Virus record (IMG/VR): IMGVR_UViG_3300020467_000017
Span: 1 to 37,021 of that record
Direction: 5' to 3' (one strand)
DNA: 37,021 bases
Origin: a virus
The position numbers were made by a program, and so were the translations under genes. Below, in pieces: positions 28,012 to 36,533 of this stretch. Position 1 is the stretch's first letter. Each line of letters begins with the position of its first letter. The notes beneath the pieces are model-generated. The model saw only the letters and a program-made list of their open reading frames with translations, had not been told where the DNA came from and ran no database searches.

Positions 28012-28039
28012 ACTTTGAGAAAACTATGTGTATAGTTGA

Positions 28040-28501
28040 ATGACAACTCAGGTACAATTTAGAAAAGGTACTACTGCGGAACATGCACTTTTTACAGGTG
28101 CAAATGCTGAAATAACAGTTGATACCGAAAAGAAAACTGCTGTTGTACATGATGGTTCGGACATTGGAGGATTTGAACTCCAACGTGCAAGGTGGGAAGT
28201 AGTTAATACATCAGGAAATATTTCCTGTGGAGTAAGATATTTGATTGACACCAGTACTGGTGCTTTAACTTTTAATATGCCATATGAATCTTCAGGAGTG
28301 GTTCCTCATGTAGGAGACATGATTGAGATGACTGATTTTAAAGCAACATGGGCTATAAATAATGTTACGTTGACGACTAATGGAAACAATCAACAGTTTT
28401 TGAATAAGTTCGGTAATACCGATCCCACATTCGTTCTTGATGTTGCTGGTTTATATGTTCAATTTGTTTGGGACGGAACTTACTGGAGGATCATGTCATG
28501 A
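28040..28501 (+). CDS. Small fibre protein with Mtd_N-like head
   Basis: A 153-aa protein. Residues 1-42 (VQFRKGTTAEHALFTGANAE, ITVDTEKKTAVVHDGSD) match the pattern of the N-terminal attachment domain seen in many fibre and tropism proteins (Mtd_N type). The remainder is a beta domain (GVRYLIDTSTGALTFNMP, VGDMIEMTDFKATWAINNVT, then YVQFVWDGTYWRIM), as found in tail-spike C-terminal regions. The stop overlaps the start of the next gene in an ATGA arrangement. It is probably a virion fibre or connector; its partner may be the following cupredoxin-containing protein. No reverse transcriptase or variable-repeat system was seen near it. Confidence 0.72.
   Translation: MTTQVQFRKGTTAEHALFTGANAEITVDTEKKTAVVHDGSDIGGFELQRARWEVVNTSGNISCGVRYLIDTSTGALTFNMPYESSGVVPHVGDMIEMTDFKATWAINNVTLTTNGNNQQFLNKFGNTDPTFVLDVAGLYVQFVWDGTYWRIMS
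28485..28490 (+). promoter_or_regulatory. Ribosome binding site that decides the start at 28498
   Basis: GGAGGA lies 7 nt before ATG 28498. The frame extends upstream to a TTG at 28468, but this site and the ATGA overlap with the previous stop favour 28498. Confidence 0.8.
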
Positions 28502-29190
28502 GTTTATATCTGAGTGCAAGCACTGCAACACAAGAACAAAATGTTGCAAATTCAAATGACTTTACTGTCCATGCTCTGAGAAGAGATAAGGATGGTTTAC
28601 TTCATTATACTCAAGCAAGATCTACAGAAGATGTAGTTTATGATTTTCATCGCACAGACGGTGAAGAATATACAGATTTTCTTCAAGGTGTTGAATACGT
28701 AGAAGCAGGAAGTGTCATAAGGACACATACCTTTGCTGTTGGTGATCAAGGAATGGATTACTTGATTACTGGTAGTGATAGGAAAAACTCTTTTAACGGA
28801 TATGTTAATCCAACATTAACAATACACGTTGGAGACACAATAGAATTTGTAGTTAATACACCTGGACATCCTTTGGTACTAAAGACTGTTCAGGGAACTG
28901 GGGCTACAGACCTCGTTGTCGGTGCTACTAACCAAGGCACTATTAACGGCACACTAACTTGGACTCCAGATTCAACTGGATCTTTTTATTATCAGTGTGA
29001 ATATCACAATATCATGTATGGAATATTGAATGTTGTTAATCAAGAAAGATCATATACAAATGATCCAGATGATAAATATCAACAGTTCAGGTTTGATTTC
29101 AGACGCTTGACTTATTTTATTGATGATGATGGTTACTTAGTCGCAAGACTAAATAAAGATTATGATCACACAACAAACGGACCTAAGTAG
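28498..29190 (+). CDS. Virion protein with cupredoxin domain
   Basis: A 230-aa protein. Residues about 98-180 form a cupredoxin (plastocyanin/amicyanin-like) domain: NPTLTIHVGDTIEFVVNTPG, then His124 in GHPL, a LTWTPDSTGSFYYQC strand, and the loop Cys167-x2-His170-x2-Met173. All four ligands of a type 1 copper site are therefore present, with amicyanin-like C-x2-H-x2-M spacing. The flanks (1-95 and 181-230) are unrelated: the C-terminal KYQQFRFDFRRLTYFIDDDG segment looks like a virion attachment region. There is no signal peptide, so this is not a periplasmic or lumenal electron carrier of standard type. Neighbours are fibre proteins. The copper-binding prediction rests on intact ligands; redox function is unknown. 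Confidence 0.82.
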   Translation: MSLYLSASTATQEQNVANSNDFTVHALRRDKDGLLHYTQARSTEDVVYDFHRTDGEEYTDFLQGVEYVEAGSVIRTHTFAVGDQGMDYLITGSDRKNSFNGYVNPTLTIHVGDTIEFVVNTPGHPLVLKTVQGTGATDLVVGATNQGTINGTLTWTPDSTGSFYYQCEYHNIMYGILNVVNQERSYTNDPDDKYQQFRFDFRRLTYFIDDDGYLVARLNKDYDHTTNGPK

Positions 29191-29202
29191 GGATTTTAAC
29201 AA

Positions 29203-32200
29203 ATGGCAGATTTTAGACTCGGCAGACTGAAGTTTAAGTGGCGTGGCGATTGGGCTGGCTCCACTGCTTATGTCATTGACGATATCGTCAAGTACGGTGG
29301 TTACACATATGTGTGTACAACCAATCACACATCATCAGCAAGCGAAAGTCTCTTTTATGGTGATATAGCCAAATGGGATGTTCAAAGTGAAGGTAATGAA
29401 AATAAAGGAGATTGGCAAGCCAACACTTGGTATAAACTTGGCGATGTAGTTAAGTTTGGTAATACACAATACCTCACTAGTGTTGCTCATGATTCTGGTG
29501 CTTCTTTTGATTCTACTAAGTTTACCGTTTACTTAGAAGGTCTGAATTTTGAAGATACTTGGACAGCAAGTAACCCTTATCAGAAGGGAGACATTGTAAC
29601 TTATAGAGGTTACAGCTACATTAGCAAGACAACACATACTAGTACTACTACTCCTAATGACGATACAACAAATTGGGATGTAATTACTACTGGTTTTTCT
29701 GCTCAAGGTGAATACAATTCTGGAACAACATATGCCCCAGGTGATGTTGTAAGGTTTGGTGGTAATACATTTGTAAACAAAGTAGGTGGTGTAGGATCAG
29801 ATCCTACAAATACTTCCGACTGGGATCTTATTACAGAAGGATTCAATTGGTTAGGTGGTTGGGATTCTGCAACTGTATACCAAATAGGTGACGTTGTTAA
29901 CAGAAACTCAAACTCTTATGTTTGTAAAGCATCTGCTGTAACTGGTGCTTCTACTGCTCCTGAGTTAGATCCAGGTGGTACATATTGGAACTACGTTGCA
30001 CAGGGTGGTGACACTGCACAGGTTCTCCAAGAGACTGGAGACATGCTTTATCAAGCAGCATCTGGTGTTAATAGAATTGCACTTCCATCTGGAGCAACAA
30101 CTTCTAACACTGCTGCAACTAAGCACACAATTACTACTGCAACTTACAATCCAACAACAGGTTTCTTAACAGCAACAGTAGCTGCTCATGGATTTGCTAA
30201 TGGTGACTTTGTTCTGTTTAACGATGGTTCTATCACATTTACTTGTGCTAAGGATAGTAACGCAACAAACCATGCTTACCCACGTTCAACCGATCCTTCT
30301 AGTGGAAAATATCTAGAAATTTCAAATGTAACTACTGATACTTTTGAAGTTAAAGTTGGTATTTCTTCTGATACATCAGCACATACATTTGTTACTGCTA
30401 CAGCAGATGGTTTAAATCACATTGGTAACGTATCTGCTTCAAGGGAAGCAAGTGGTCAAGTTTTATCAGTTGGTGGTAATCCATTACTTCCTCAGTGGGA
30501 GAGAAATAACGTAACAGATTCTGTTTACTACGTTACTAAAGATGGATCTGACGCTAACCACGGTAGAAGCATCTCTAGGGCGTTTGCTTCACTAAGATAT
30601 GCTTGTGACTACATTGGTAGTTTAACAGGTGCTGACGCTGCTTCTGCTACCAATCCAATAACAATTTTTATTAAGTCTGGTGAATACAAAGAAATTCTTC
30701 CAATAGTTATTCCTGAGTTCGTTTCATTATACGGAGATAACTTAAGAACTTCTGTCATTAAGCCTGCACCTGGTGATTCACATTTACAAGCATTGGTTCT
30801 TGGATCAAGTGTATCCCATCTTAAGTTTGGTGATACTGTTTCCAACTCTATTGGAACAAAAACCGCTATGGTTCTTGATTCTGATTATGCAAACAATGTT
30901 CATCTACTCAACTTAACTGGTGGTCCTTGGTCAACTGGTGACAAGTACATGGATCTAATTGGTAATAAAGAATCAGATGCTTCCAATTTATTACTAACAA
31001 ACAAAGCATTCATTGCTGCTGAAGCATATCATAAGTATGTTGATGATACAAATCAGGGTAACGGATCTAATCCAACTGGTGATCAAGCAACAATTATAGC
31101 TCGTTTGGTAACTTTAGTTGAAGCTCTTGCTTATAATGTTAAGCATGGTGGTAACAATGAAATTTATGATTATGGTGCTGCATTAACTACTGGTACTGAT
31201 ATTACTGGAGTAGCTGGAGAAGATTCAAATCTAGTTAATAATATCGGTGCAACTAGTACAGAAGTTATGAGAAACGAAGTTGTTAGTGCTTCTCCTAACA
31301 ACAACGAGACTCAGACAAGAGATCTTACAATTACTGCTGATAGTTCTGATCCTAAGTGTCCTAATGTTGCTTCTGCAATTACAACACTTATCGGCATCAT
31401 CACTAGTGCTATTAGTAACACTAACATGAGTGGTACTACTAAGACAGATACATTTATTGACATTTCTACTGTAGCAACTCGTATTAACGAAGAGTCTACA
31501 ATGTGTTATCTTGGATCTTCTACTACTCTTAAAGAGTTAGTATTTGAAGGCATGAGTGGATTTGTTCCTTCTATATCTGATGATAAGGACATGGACACTT
31601 CCACTATTAAGGGTGTGTTCTTTAGATTTAATCCTAATTCATCTATTCAAAAGTCACCATACATCCAAAACTGTACCGTATTTGGTGGTGCAGCAGTTGG
31701 TTGTTATCTTGATGGTGCTGTACACAATCACTTTAATAATTCGTCAACACCTTCTTACAAGTCAATGGTGTTTGACTCCTACACTCAAGTCCTAGATGGT
31801 GGTGTTGGATTCTATGTTAAGAATGCTGCTGCAACTGAGATTGTCTCCTCATTCACATACTACGCACACATTTCTTACACTGCTACTGAAGGTGGTAGGA
31901 TCCGTGCTGTTACTGGTAACTCATCTTACGGTAAGTACGGTGCAATTGCTAGAGGATTTGATTCTGCTGAGACAACCATTGATGGTACTGTTAAAGGTCT
32001 TCGTCTTGAGATTGATGTTAACAATCCTCTTACTGGAGCACTTACAATCGGAGAAAGACTTGTTGGTACAACATCAGGTGCTGTTGGAGAACTAATCAAT
32101 GACCAGAATGCTTCTGGATTCTTATACTACTTCCCAGTTAAGGGAACCTTTACACAGGGTGAAACAGTTACAGGTCAGACATCTGGTGTTGTTGCAACTC

Positions 32201-33969
32201 TTGTAAACAATACAGATGCACTTACTGGACAGAAAGGATTTGTTCTTACTGTTGAAGGTCTATCAAATGGACCTGACGCTGGTGGATCTGTTGAATTAGT
32301 TGATGATGGTGTTAATAATGACAGTGGTTCATTCGTTATCTCTAACTCTAGTTACACTGCTCCTGATGGACGTGGTACTCTAACAGTTGAAAGAGGTAAG
32401 TTAGGAACTGCACCATCTGCACAAAACGGTACATCTACTGTTTCACTATTTGCTGATGCTGGAGCAGTTTCATCTTTAACTGCTGCTATTAACGCAGGAG
32501 ATTCTTCACCTGTAACAATGCAAGTTTCCAGTGTTTCAGGAATGGCAATCAATGGTCATCTTGTTATCAATAATGAGTTGTTCAAAGTTCTATCATTCCC
32601 TTCAGCATCATCTGTTGAAGCAGAGCGTGAACAAGAAGGAACAACTGCTGGAGCACATGCTAACGGTGCTGGTATTGCAATTCTAGACGCTAAGATTGCA
32701 TCTCAGGATGAGATTATTGAAGATGTTGGACAAAATGATCTATCAATTCGTGTTGCTGCTGCAAACATCGGTCTTGATCCAAGTGATTACATCAAGATCG
32801 GTTCTGAGTTCATGAAGGTTACTGTTGTTGCTCCTGATACAACTGGTATCACAACACTACAGTTGGCAGACGAGAAGACAGTTGGTGCTACCGATGGACA
32901 GTCATTTAAGATTCGCTATCGTTACTCACAAGTACGTCTAACTGCTCATGACTTCCTAGACGTTGGTACTGGAAGTAAAGCTAATACTAATTGGCCAAAT
33001 CTTCCACTATCTCCAAATGTCCCATCACATGAAACAGATGAGACACGTCCAGGTCGTGTTTACTACGTCTCTACCGACCAAGATGGTAACTTCTCTGTTG
33101 GTAAGTACTTCAAGGTTGAACAGGCAACTGGTAAGGCAACACTAGACGCTTCTGCGTTTGACTTATCTGGTCTATCAAGTTTGAGACTTGGTTCTATCGG
33201 TGCTCAGTTGGGTGCTGCTATTAACGAATTCTCTACTGATGGTACATTATCACAAAACAGTGATGAGAAAGTTGCTACACAGAAAGCTGTTAAGACATAC
33301 GTTGATGGTTTATCAGCACTTTCTGGCGATTTAACTATCGCAGGTAACTTGACAGTTAAGGGTACAACAACATCCATTGCTTCTGTTACCTTGACTTCCA
33401 AGGATAAGAACATTGAACTTGGTGTAGTTGCAACAGGTGCTTTCACTGGTGATATTGCTGCTGGTGCTAACACAATTACTAACGTATCTGATCTAACCAA
33501 CCTTGCTCCTGGTGTTACTCTAACACTTACAGGAAGTGGTGGAACAGTTACACTATCATCTGGTGGTGTTGTAACTGCTGTTAGTGGTACTACAGTAACC
33601 ATTGACCAAGTATTTGGTGGAACTGGAACTGCTTCTGGTGCTGCGTTCTCTGGAACTGGTGCATCTAATACTACTGCTGATGGTGGTGGTATTTCAATTG
33701 AAGGTGGTAACGATGGAGATAAGACAATCCAATGGTTATCTTCCAATGACAAGTTCAACTTCAACAAAGGTATTGAACTTGCAAATGGTGAAGCATTAAC
33801 TATCAATGGAACTTCTGTTATTACAGAGACTACAATGATGGGTAAGACAGTTATTACTGATCTTGCTTCCGCAGATCACACACAATTTGCTACTGCTGGT
33901 GCAGTTAAGCAATATGTTGATAGTCCAGAAAACGCATCTGCATACTTCTATAGTACTATGAGTTCCTAG
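29203..33969 (+). CDS. Large tail fibre/baseplate protein with CBM5/12-like repeats and beta-helix
   Basis: A 1588-aa protein preceded by a TAGGGA ribosome binding site. Residues about 12-270 hold five repeats of the CBM5/12 (chitin-binding-type) pattern 'GxWxxxTxYxxGDVVxxxGxxYxxxxxH', each ending near a W(D/N)xxxxG. Residues about 430-520 (VYYVTKDGSDANHGRS, then ITIFIKSGEYKEILPIVIPE and SLYGDNLRTSVIKP) look like the start of a right-handed parallel beta-helix of pectate-lyase-like type, apparently continuing to about 920. Later parts contain two GE.(L/V).G.TSG modules and a C-terminal region with NSDEKVATQKAVKTYVDGLS. Comparable proteins occur in T4-like cyanophages near the neck genes. A baseplate-attached fibre that contacts host polysaccharide is likely. 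Catalytic residues were not identified. Confidence 0.8.
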   Translation: MADFRLGRLKFKWRGDWAGSTAYVIDDIVKYGGYTYVCTTNHTSSASESLFYGDIAKWDVQSEGNENKGDWQANTWYKLGDVVKFGNTQYLTSVAHDSGASFDSTKFTVYLEGLNFEDTWTASNPYQKGDIVTYRGYSYISKTTHTSTTTPNDDTTNWDVITTGFSAQGEYNSGTTYAPGDVVRFGGNTFVNKVGGVGSDPTNTSDWDLITEGFNWLGGWDSATVYQIGDVVNRNSNSYVCKASAVTGASTAPELDPGGTYWNYVAQGGDTAQVLQETGDMLYQAASGVNRIALPSGATTSNTAATKHTITTATYNPTTGFLTATVAAHGFANGDFVLFNDGSITFTCAKDSNATNHAYPRSTDPSSGKYLEISNVTTDTFEVKVGISSDTSAHTFVTATADGLNHIGNVSASREASGQVLSVGGNPLLPQWERNNVTDSVYYVTKDGSDANHGRSISRAFASLRYACDYIGSLTGADAASATNPITIFIKSGEYKEILPIVIPEFVSLYGDNLRTSVIKPAPGDSHLQALVLGSSVSHLKFGDTVSNSIGTKTAMVLDSDYANNVHLLNLTGGPWSTGDKYMDLIGNKESDASNLLLTNKAFIAAEAYHKYVDDTNQGNGSNPTGDQATIIARLVTLVEALAYNVKHGGNNEIYDYGAALTTGTDITGVAGEDSNLVNNIGATSTEVMRNEVVSASPNNNETQTRDLTITADSSDPKCPNVASAITTLIGIITSAISNTNMSGTTKTDTFIDISTVATRINEESTMCYLGSSTTLKELVFEGMSGFVPSISDDKDMDTSTIKGVFFRFNPNSSIQKSPYIQNCTVFGGAAVGCYLDGAVHNHFNNSSTPSYKSMVFDSYTQVLDGGVGFYVKNAAATEIVSSFTYYAHISYTATEGGRIRAVTGNSSYGKYGAIARGFDSAETTIDGTVKGLRLEIDVNNPLTGALTIGERLVGTTSGAVGELINDQNASGFLYYFPVKGTFTQGETVTGQTSGVVATLVNNTDALTGQKGFVLTVEGLSNGPDAGGSVELVDDGVNNDSGSFVISNSSYTAPDGRGTLTVERGKLGTAPSAQNGTSTVSLFADAGAVSSLTAAINAGDSSPVTMQVSSVSGMAINGHLVINNELFKVLSFPSASSVEAEREQEGTTAGAHANGAGIAILDAKIASQDEIIEDVGQNDLSIRVAAANIGLDPSDYIKIGSEFMKVTVVAPDTTGITTLQLADEKTVGATDGQSFKIRYRYSQVRLTAHDFLDVGTGSKANTNWPNLPLSPNVPSHETDETRPGRVYYVSTDQDGNFSVGKYFKVEQATGKATLDASAFDLSGLSSLRLGSIGAQLGAAINEFSTDGTLSQNSDEKVATQKAVKTYVDGLSALSGDLTIAGNLTVKGTTTSIASVTLTSKDKNIELGVVATGAFTGDIAAGANTITNVSDLTNLAPGVTLTLTGSGGTVTLSSGGVVTAVSGTTVTIDQVFGGTGTASGAAFSGTGASNTTADGGGISIEGGNDGDKTIQWLSSNDKFNFNKGIELANGEALTINGTSVITETTMMGKTVITDLASADHTQFATAGAVKQYVDSPENASAYFYSTMSS

Positions 33970-33980
33970 AACTCATAGTA
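33954..33980 (+). repeat. Perfect 12-bp inverted repeat spanning the stop codon
   Basis: Arms 33954-33965 and 33969-33980 are exact reverse complements with a CTA loop; the TAG stop is at the loop. There is no T tract after it. The next base begins a second hairpin. Confidence 0.85.
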
Positions 33981-34009
33981 TAACAGGTGACACAATGAGT
34001 CACCTGTTA
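33981..34009 (+). terminator. Hairpin terminator candidate
   Basis: Perfect 11-bp stem (33981-33991 with 33999-34009) and a 7-nt loop ACAATGA, followed by CATTTTAT. The T run is short, so termination may be partial. It abuts the preceding stop-codon hairpin and is 5 nt from a late promoter. Confidence 0.7.
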
Positions 34010-34014
34010 CATTT

Positions 34015-34022
34015 TATAAATA
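34015..34022 (+). promoter_or_regulatory. T4-type late promoter (TATAAATA)
   Basis: Exact TATAAATA directly downstream of the tandem hairpins, ending 41 nt before the ATG at 34064. The leader contains TTGGAGAAACC, giving a GGAG ribosome binding site. Confidence 0.82.
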
Positions 34023-34063
34023 AAACAAGACAACAACTGAAATTTTAACTTGGAGAAACCTCA

Positions 34064-34381
34064 ATGGCCTCAGGAATATTTGGAAAAGTAGATCTCTCAT
34101 CCGCAACTACGTGGACAGAGATTGTTGCAGCACCAGGTTCTGGTGTCAAGGTGGCGACTCTTAATGTCGCTAATAGAACAGGGGCAGAAGTCTCTGTAAG
34201 AGTTGCAGTTAGAGATGCTGCTGGTAACGTCACTGATGCAGATTGCATTGAGTATGATACTAAAATACCTGCAAATGGTGTTCTTGAAAGAACAGGTATT
34301 GTTCTTGATACAAGTAACGGACTACATGTATACGCATCTGCTACTGGCACTACTGCCATAGCATATGGCATGGATAGCTGA
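34064..34381 (+). CDS. Small beta-sandwich virion protein, 105 aa
   Basis: The protein begins MASGIFGKVDLSSATTWTEI and alternates strand-like segments (VKVATLNVANRTG, EVSVRVAVRDAAG, DADCIEYDTKIPANGVLERTGIVLD, GLHVYASATGTTAIAYGMDS). The pattern 'xxxPANGVLERTGIVLDxxxGLxVxASxxxT' is typical of a small phage virion or collar-associated beta-sandwich found as a short gene beside tail fibres. It is the first gene after an exact late promoter, with a GGAG ribosome binding site, so strong expression is expected. The exact role is unknown. Confidence 0.7.
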   Translation: MASGIFGKVDLSSATTWTEIVAAPGSGVKVATLNVANRTGAEVSVRVAVRDAAGNVTDADCIEYDTKIPANGVLERTGIVLDTSNGLHVYASATGTTAIAYGMDS

Positions 34382-34414
34382 ACACAACTATAACAACAAG
34401 AAGGAACTAAAACA

Positions 34415-35893
34415 ATGGGAAGAAGTTTAACACAAGTCGCACAAACCAGTAGTGGCGGTGGCATAGCACATCATCCAGAGGATCCGTATACCCAACCCTG
34501 TTTCTCCGTTTGGAGTATGGAATACAGTGATGGTGGTGGTGGTTTCTTCATGTATGACCACAATCTTAACAGTATAAGTAAGTATAGAGGTGACGGTAAC
34601 CAAGCTTACTCTAACTATAGAACTTATGGTACATCTGCATCAGAGTTCATGCAGAACTATCATGGTTGGACTGGTTGGCAAACAACTAGTACTATGAGCT
34701 CAAACTCTGAGCGTCCTAGTGGTACTTCGTTTAGTGGATATCTTGGACATACTCATTTTACTCCAGCATCAAAACATAGTTCCTCTGGTGGTTGGGTAAG
34801 AAACGCTAATAACGGTTATGAGTATGCTGGTCGTGCTTTCCGTGACTGTAACGTGCTTGTTAACGAAACACGTCAGGATTACGCTTTCTTTACAAAACAT
34901 GAGGGCGGTAGTCATAGAAACTTCTTAATGCCAAGAAGTGCAAACCAGTATTGGAACGAAGACCAGTACGGTCAACATGCTAGATTCACTACTAGTTGTC
35001 AGTGGTCTCAGAGTATGTACGGTGGTGCGTGTTATAACGCCAAGACCAAGAAAGTTTGCTGGATGGAAACTAACACAAGTTATCAATTCAGACCTGTTAT
35101 CTACTCTGGTGTTGACGATCTTAGAAGAATGGCACATAACGGTATCTATGATACTGAAACAGAAAGTCGTGGTGATAAGTCTTGGAACGATAGTGATATA
35201 AAAGATTACTTCAATGACTCTAATAATAGAGTTATATACGATACATCTAGTAGTAAACCAACCAACCAAACTAGCGAAGATAATTATCGTTGTATTACTA
35301 TTCTTTGTGATGATGATACGGTTGTTATGTTCCAAATGATTCCATCATACGGTGCATGGTGTCACAGATGGAATTCATCTGGTAACTCAGAAGGTAACAT
35401 CTGGTCATCTGGTTGGACTACTTCCTATGGTTACGAGCAAGGAAATAGATATGGAGCTAGATGGGTTGCATCTAGTGATGGTAGATATATCTTTGCTTAT
35501 TGTGCTTCATACTATTACGGTTCTGGTATATACTACACTGCTGTTAGAGTTTCTGATGGTAAGTGTATACACGGATACTATCATGATAGTAGCTATGGTT
35601 ACCCAGTATGTCCAATAGGTAAGAGTAACTTCATCATGTTCCCAACATGGAACACAGATGGTGCTCCAGGTGTTTACTACTGTATGATGGATATGGAAAG
35701 ATGGTTCCATGATTATACTGATACTACACAGTTATCTCCTTGGAACTGGCATTCTAGTTGGATGATTGACGGTGCTTATTATAGTACATCATATCCAGCT
35801 ATTATTCCAGCTCAATATGATACTGCGTTATTCAATAATGCATTACCACAAAACAAAGAGCATCCAGCTCATCTTTACGAAGGTCACAATTAA
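34415..35893 (+). CDS. Probable virion protein, 492 aa, aromatic-rich, family not recognised
   Basis: Preceded by AAGAAGGAAC, an acceptable ribosome binding site 10 nt from the ATG. The product is very rich in Tyr, Trp, Ser, Asn and His, with repeated short aromatic pairs such as YHGWTGWQ, YYYGSGIYY and WNWHSSW. Weak periodicity (blocks starting near residues 190, 285 and 360, each with a strand such as KVCWMET, TVVMFQMIPS or YIFAYCAS) could indicate a beta-propeller, but this is uncertain. There is no signal peptide or membrane segment. It lies between a small virion protein and a possible assembly protein, under the same late promoter. It is probably a virion component, with glycan binding by aromatic residues only a guess. 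Confidence 0.6.
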   Translation: MGRSLTQVAQTSSGGGIAHHPEDPYTQPCFSVWSMEYSDGGGGFFMYDHNLNSISKYRGDGNQAYSNYRTYGTSASEFMQNYHGWTGWQTTSTMSSNSERPSGTSFSGYLGHTHFTPASKHSSSGGWVRNANNGYEYAGRAFRDCNVLVNETRQDYAFFTKHEGGSHRNFLMPRSANQYWNEDQYGQHARFTTSCQWSQSMYGGACYNAKTKKVCWMETNTSYQFRPVIYSGVDDLRRMAHNGIYDTETESRGDKSWNDSDIKDYFNDSNNRVIYDTSSSKPTNQTSEDNYRCITILCDDDTVVMFQMIPSYGAWCHRWNSSGNSEGNIWSSGWTTSYGYEQGNRYGARWVASSDGRYIFAYCASYYYGSGIYYTAVRVSDGKCIHGYYHDSSYGYPVCPIGKSNFIMFPTWNTDGAPGVYYCMMDMERWFHDYTDTTQLSPWNWHSSWMIDGAYYSTSYPAIIPAQYDTALFNNALPQNKEHPAHLYEGHN

Positions 35894-35912
35894 TTCCAAA
35901 GGTTAAACAAAA

Positions 35913-36476
35913 ATGGCATATTTATTAGTACGAAAGGCCGATGAAAAATTAGGCCACCCAACAAGTGTTGTTCAAATATTTGAATCAGATCCTGGTTCAG
36001 ATATAGAACTACCTGACTATGGCGACTATGTTGTCGCAGAATATCCTTACGATCCTGATTCAGAAGTAACTACTTCTTTAGTTCTCAATTCTGACGGTAA
36101 GACACTTTCTAACCCTTGGGCTGGAAAATCAATTGCCGAGCAGAAGCAACTTCATGATGATGCTATATCTGCTACGAGAGCAGCAGAATACAAAGAAGAA
36201 AGAAGAACGCAGATTAAACAACAGGCAAGGTATAAGATTGAAAAGATAAGCGAACCTTGGAAAATTGAAAGAGCAACTGAAACAGATCTTCTCAATGGTA
36301 ATAATGAAGCAATGAAAGCTATTGCTATAGCTAAGAAAGGTGCTAGGGATGAAAGTAATTCTAGAGAAGCAGAACTTGATGCATTAACTGATGAAATGGA
36401 AATAAGGAATTTCAATCCTTATAGTGGAGCAAATGCAACAAGTGAAGATTTAGCTAAACCTTTTTACCAGGGATAA
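35913..36476 (+). CDS. Possible tail-fibre assembly-type protein, 187 aa
   Basis: Two parts can be seen. Residues 1-75 are beta-like and acidic (SVVQIFESDPGSDIELPDYG, YVVAEYPYDPDSE). Residues 80-187 are mainly helical and charged, with AEQKQLHDDAISATRAAEYK, an Arg/Gln-rich helix, PWKIERATETDLLNG and an acidic ending. A beta N-domain plus a helical C-domain, placed directly after a putative adhesin gene, is the layout of many fibre chaperones, but the DWTQ-type signature is absent. It has an AAAGG ribosome binding site and is followed by a late promoter and terminator. I would call it hypothetical, with a chaperone role as an inference. Confidence 0.6.
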   Translation: MAYLLVRKADEKLGHPTSVVQIFESDPGSDIELPDYGDYVVAEYPYDPDSEVTTSLVLNSDGKTLSNPWAGKSIAEQKQLHDDAISATRAAEYKEERRTQIKQQARYKIEKISEPWKIERATETDLLNGNNEAMKAIAIAKKGARDESNSREAELDALTDEMEIRNFNPYSGANATSEDLAKPFYQG

Positions 36477-36497
36477 TAGTTAATTAACCATTGGAAT

Positions 36498-36505
36498 TAT
36501 AAATA
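36498..36505 (+). promoter_or_regulatory. T4-type late promoter of gp13 (TATAAATA)
   Basis: Exact TATAAATA 22 nt after the preceding stop, ending 28 nt before the gp13 ATG. Its last five bases are part of the 5' arm of the terminator hairpin at 36501-36530. With T4-like spacing, initiation would fall near 36511, inside the hairpin loop. Confidence 0.85.
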
Positions 36506-36533
36506 CCCGTAGGTAAAACTATGGGTATTTTTT
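36501..36533 (+). terminator. Intrinsic terminator overlapping the gp13 promoter
   Basis: A 10-bp stem (36501-36510 with 36521-36530, one G.U pair), a 10-nt loop, and a run of six T ending immediately before the ATG of gp13. Only transcripts that come from upstream contain both arms. Confidence 0.8.

Noticed and set aside
28040-28160. A diversity-generating retroelement, because of the Mtd_N-like domain
   Set aside because: No reverse transcriptase gene, template repeat or matching variable repeat was seen anywhere in the window. The Mtd_N-like domain is common in fibres without such a system.
29148-29155. ACTAAATA near the end of the cupredoxin gene as a promoter for the 1588-aa gene
   Set aside because: It is within coding sequence, 47 nt from the next ATG, outside the 19-28 nt spacing of the weaker sites, and the genes can be co-transcribed. 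The evidence is too weak to list.
33204-33806. A 200-codon open frame on the - strand inside the 1588-aa gene
   Set aside because: It is Pro/Val/Ala-rich and antiparallel to Gly/Thr-rich fibre codons, with no promoter or ribosome binding site. It is a typical shadow of a low-complexity structural gene.
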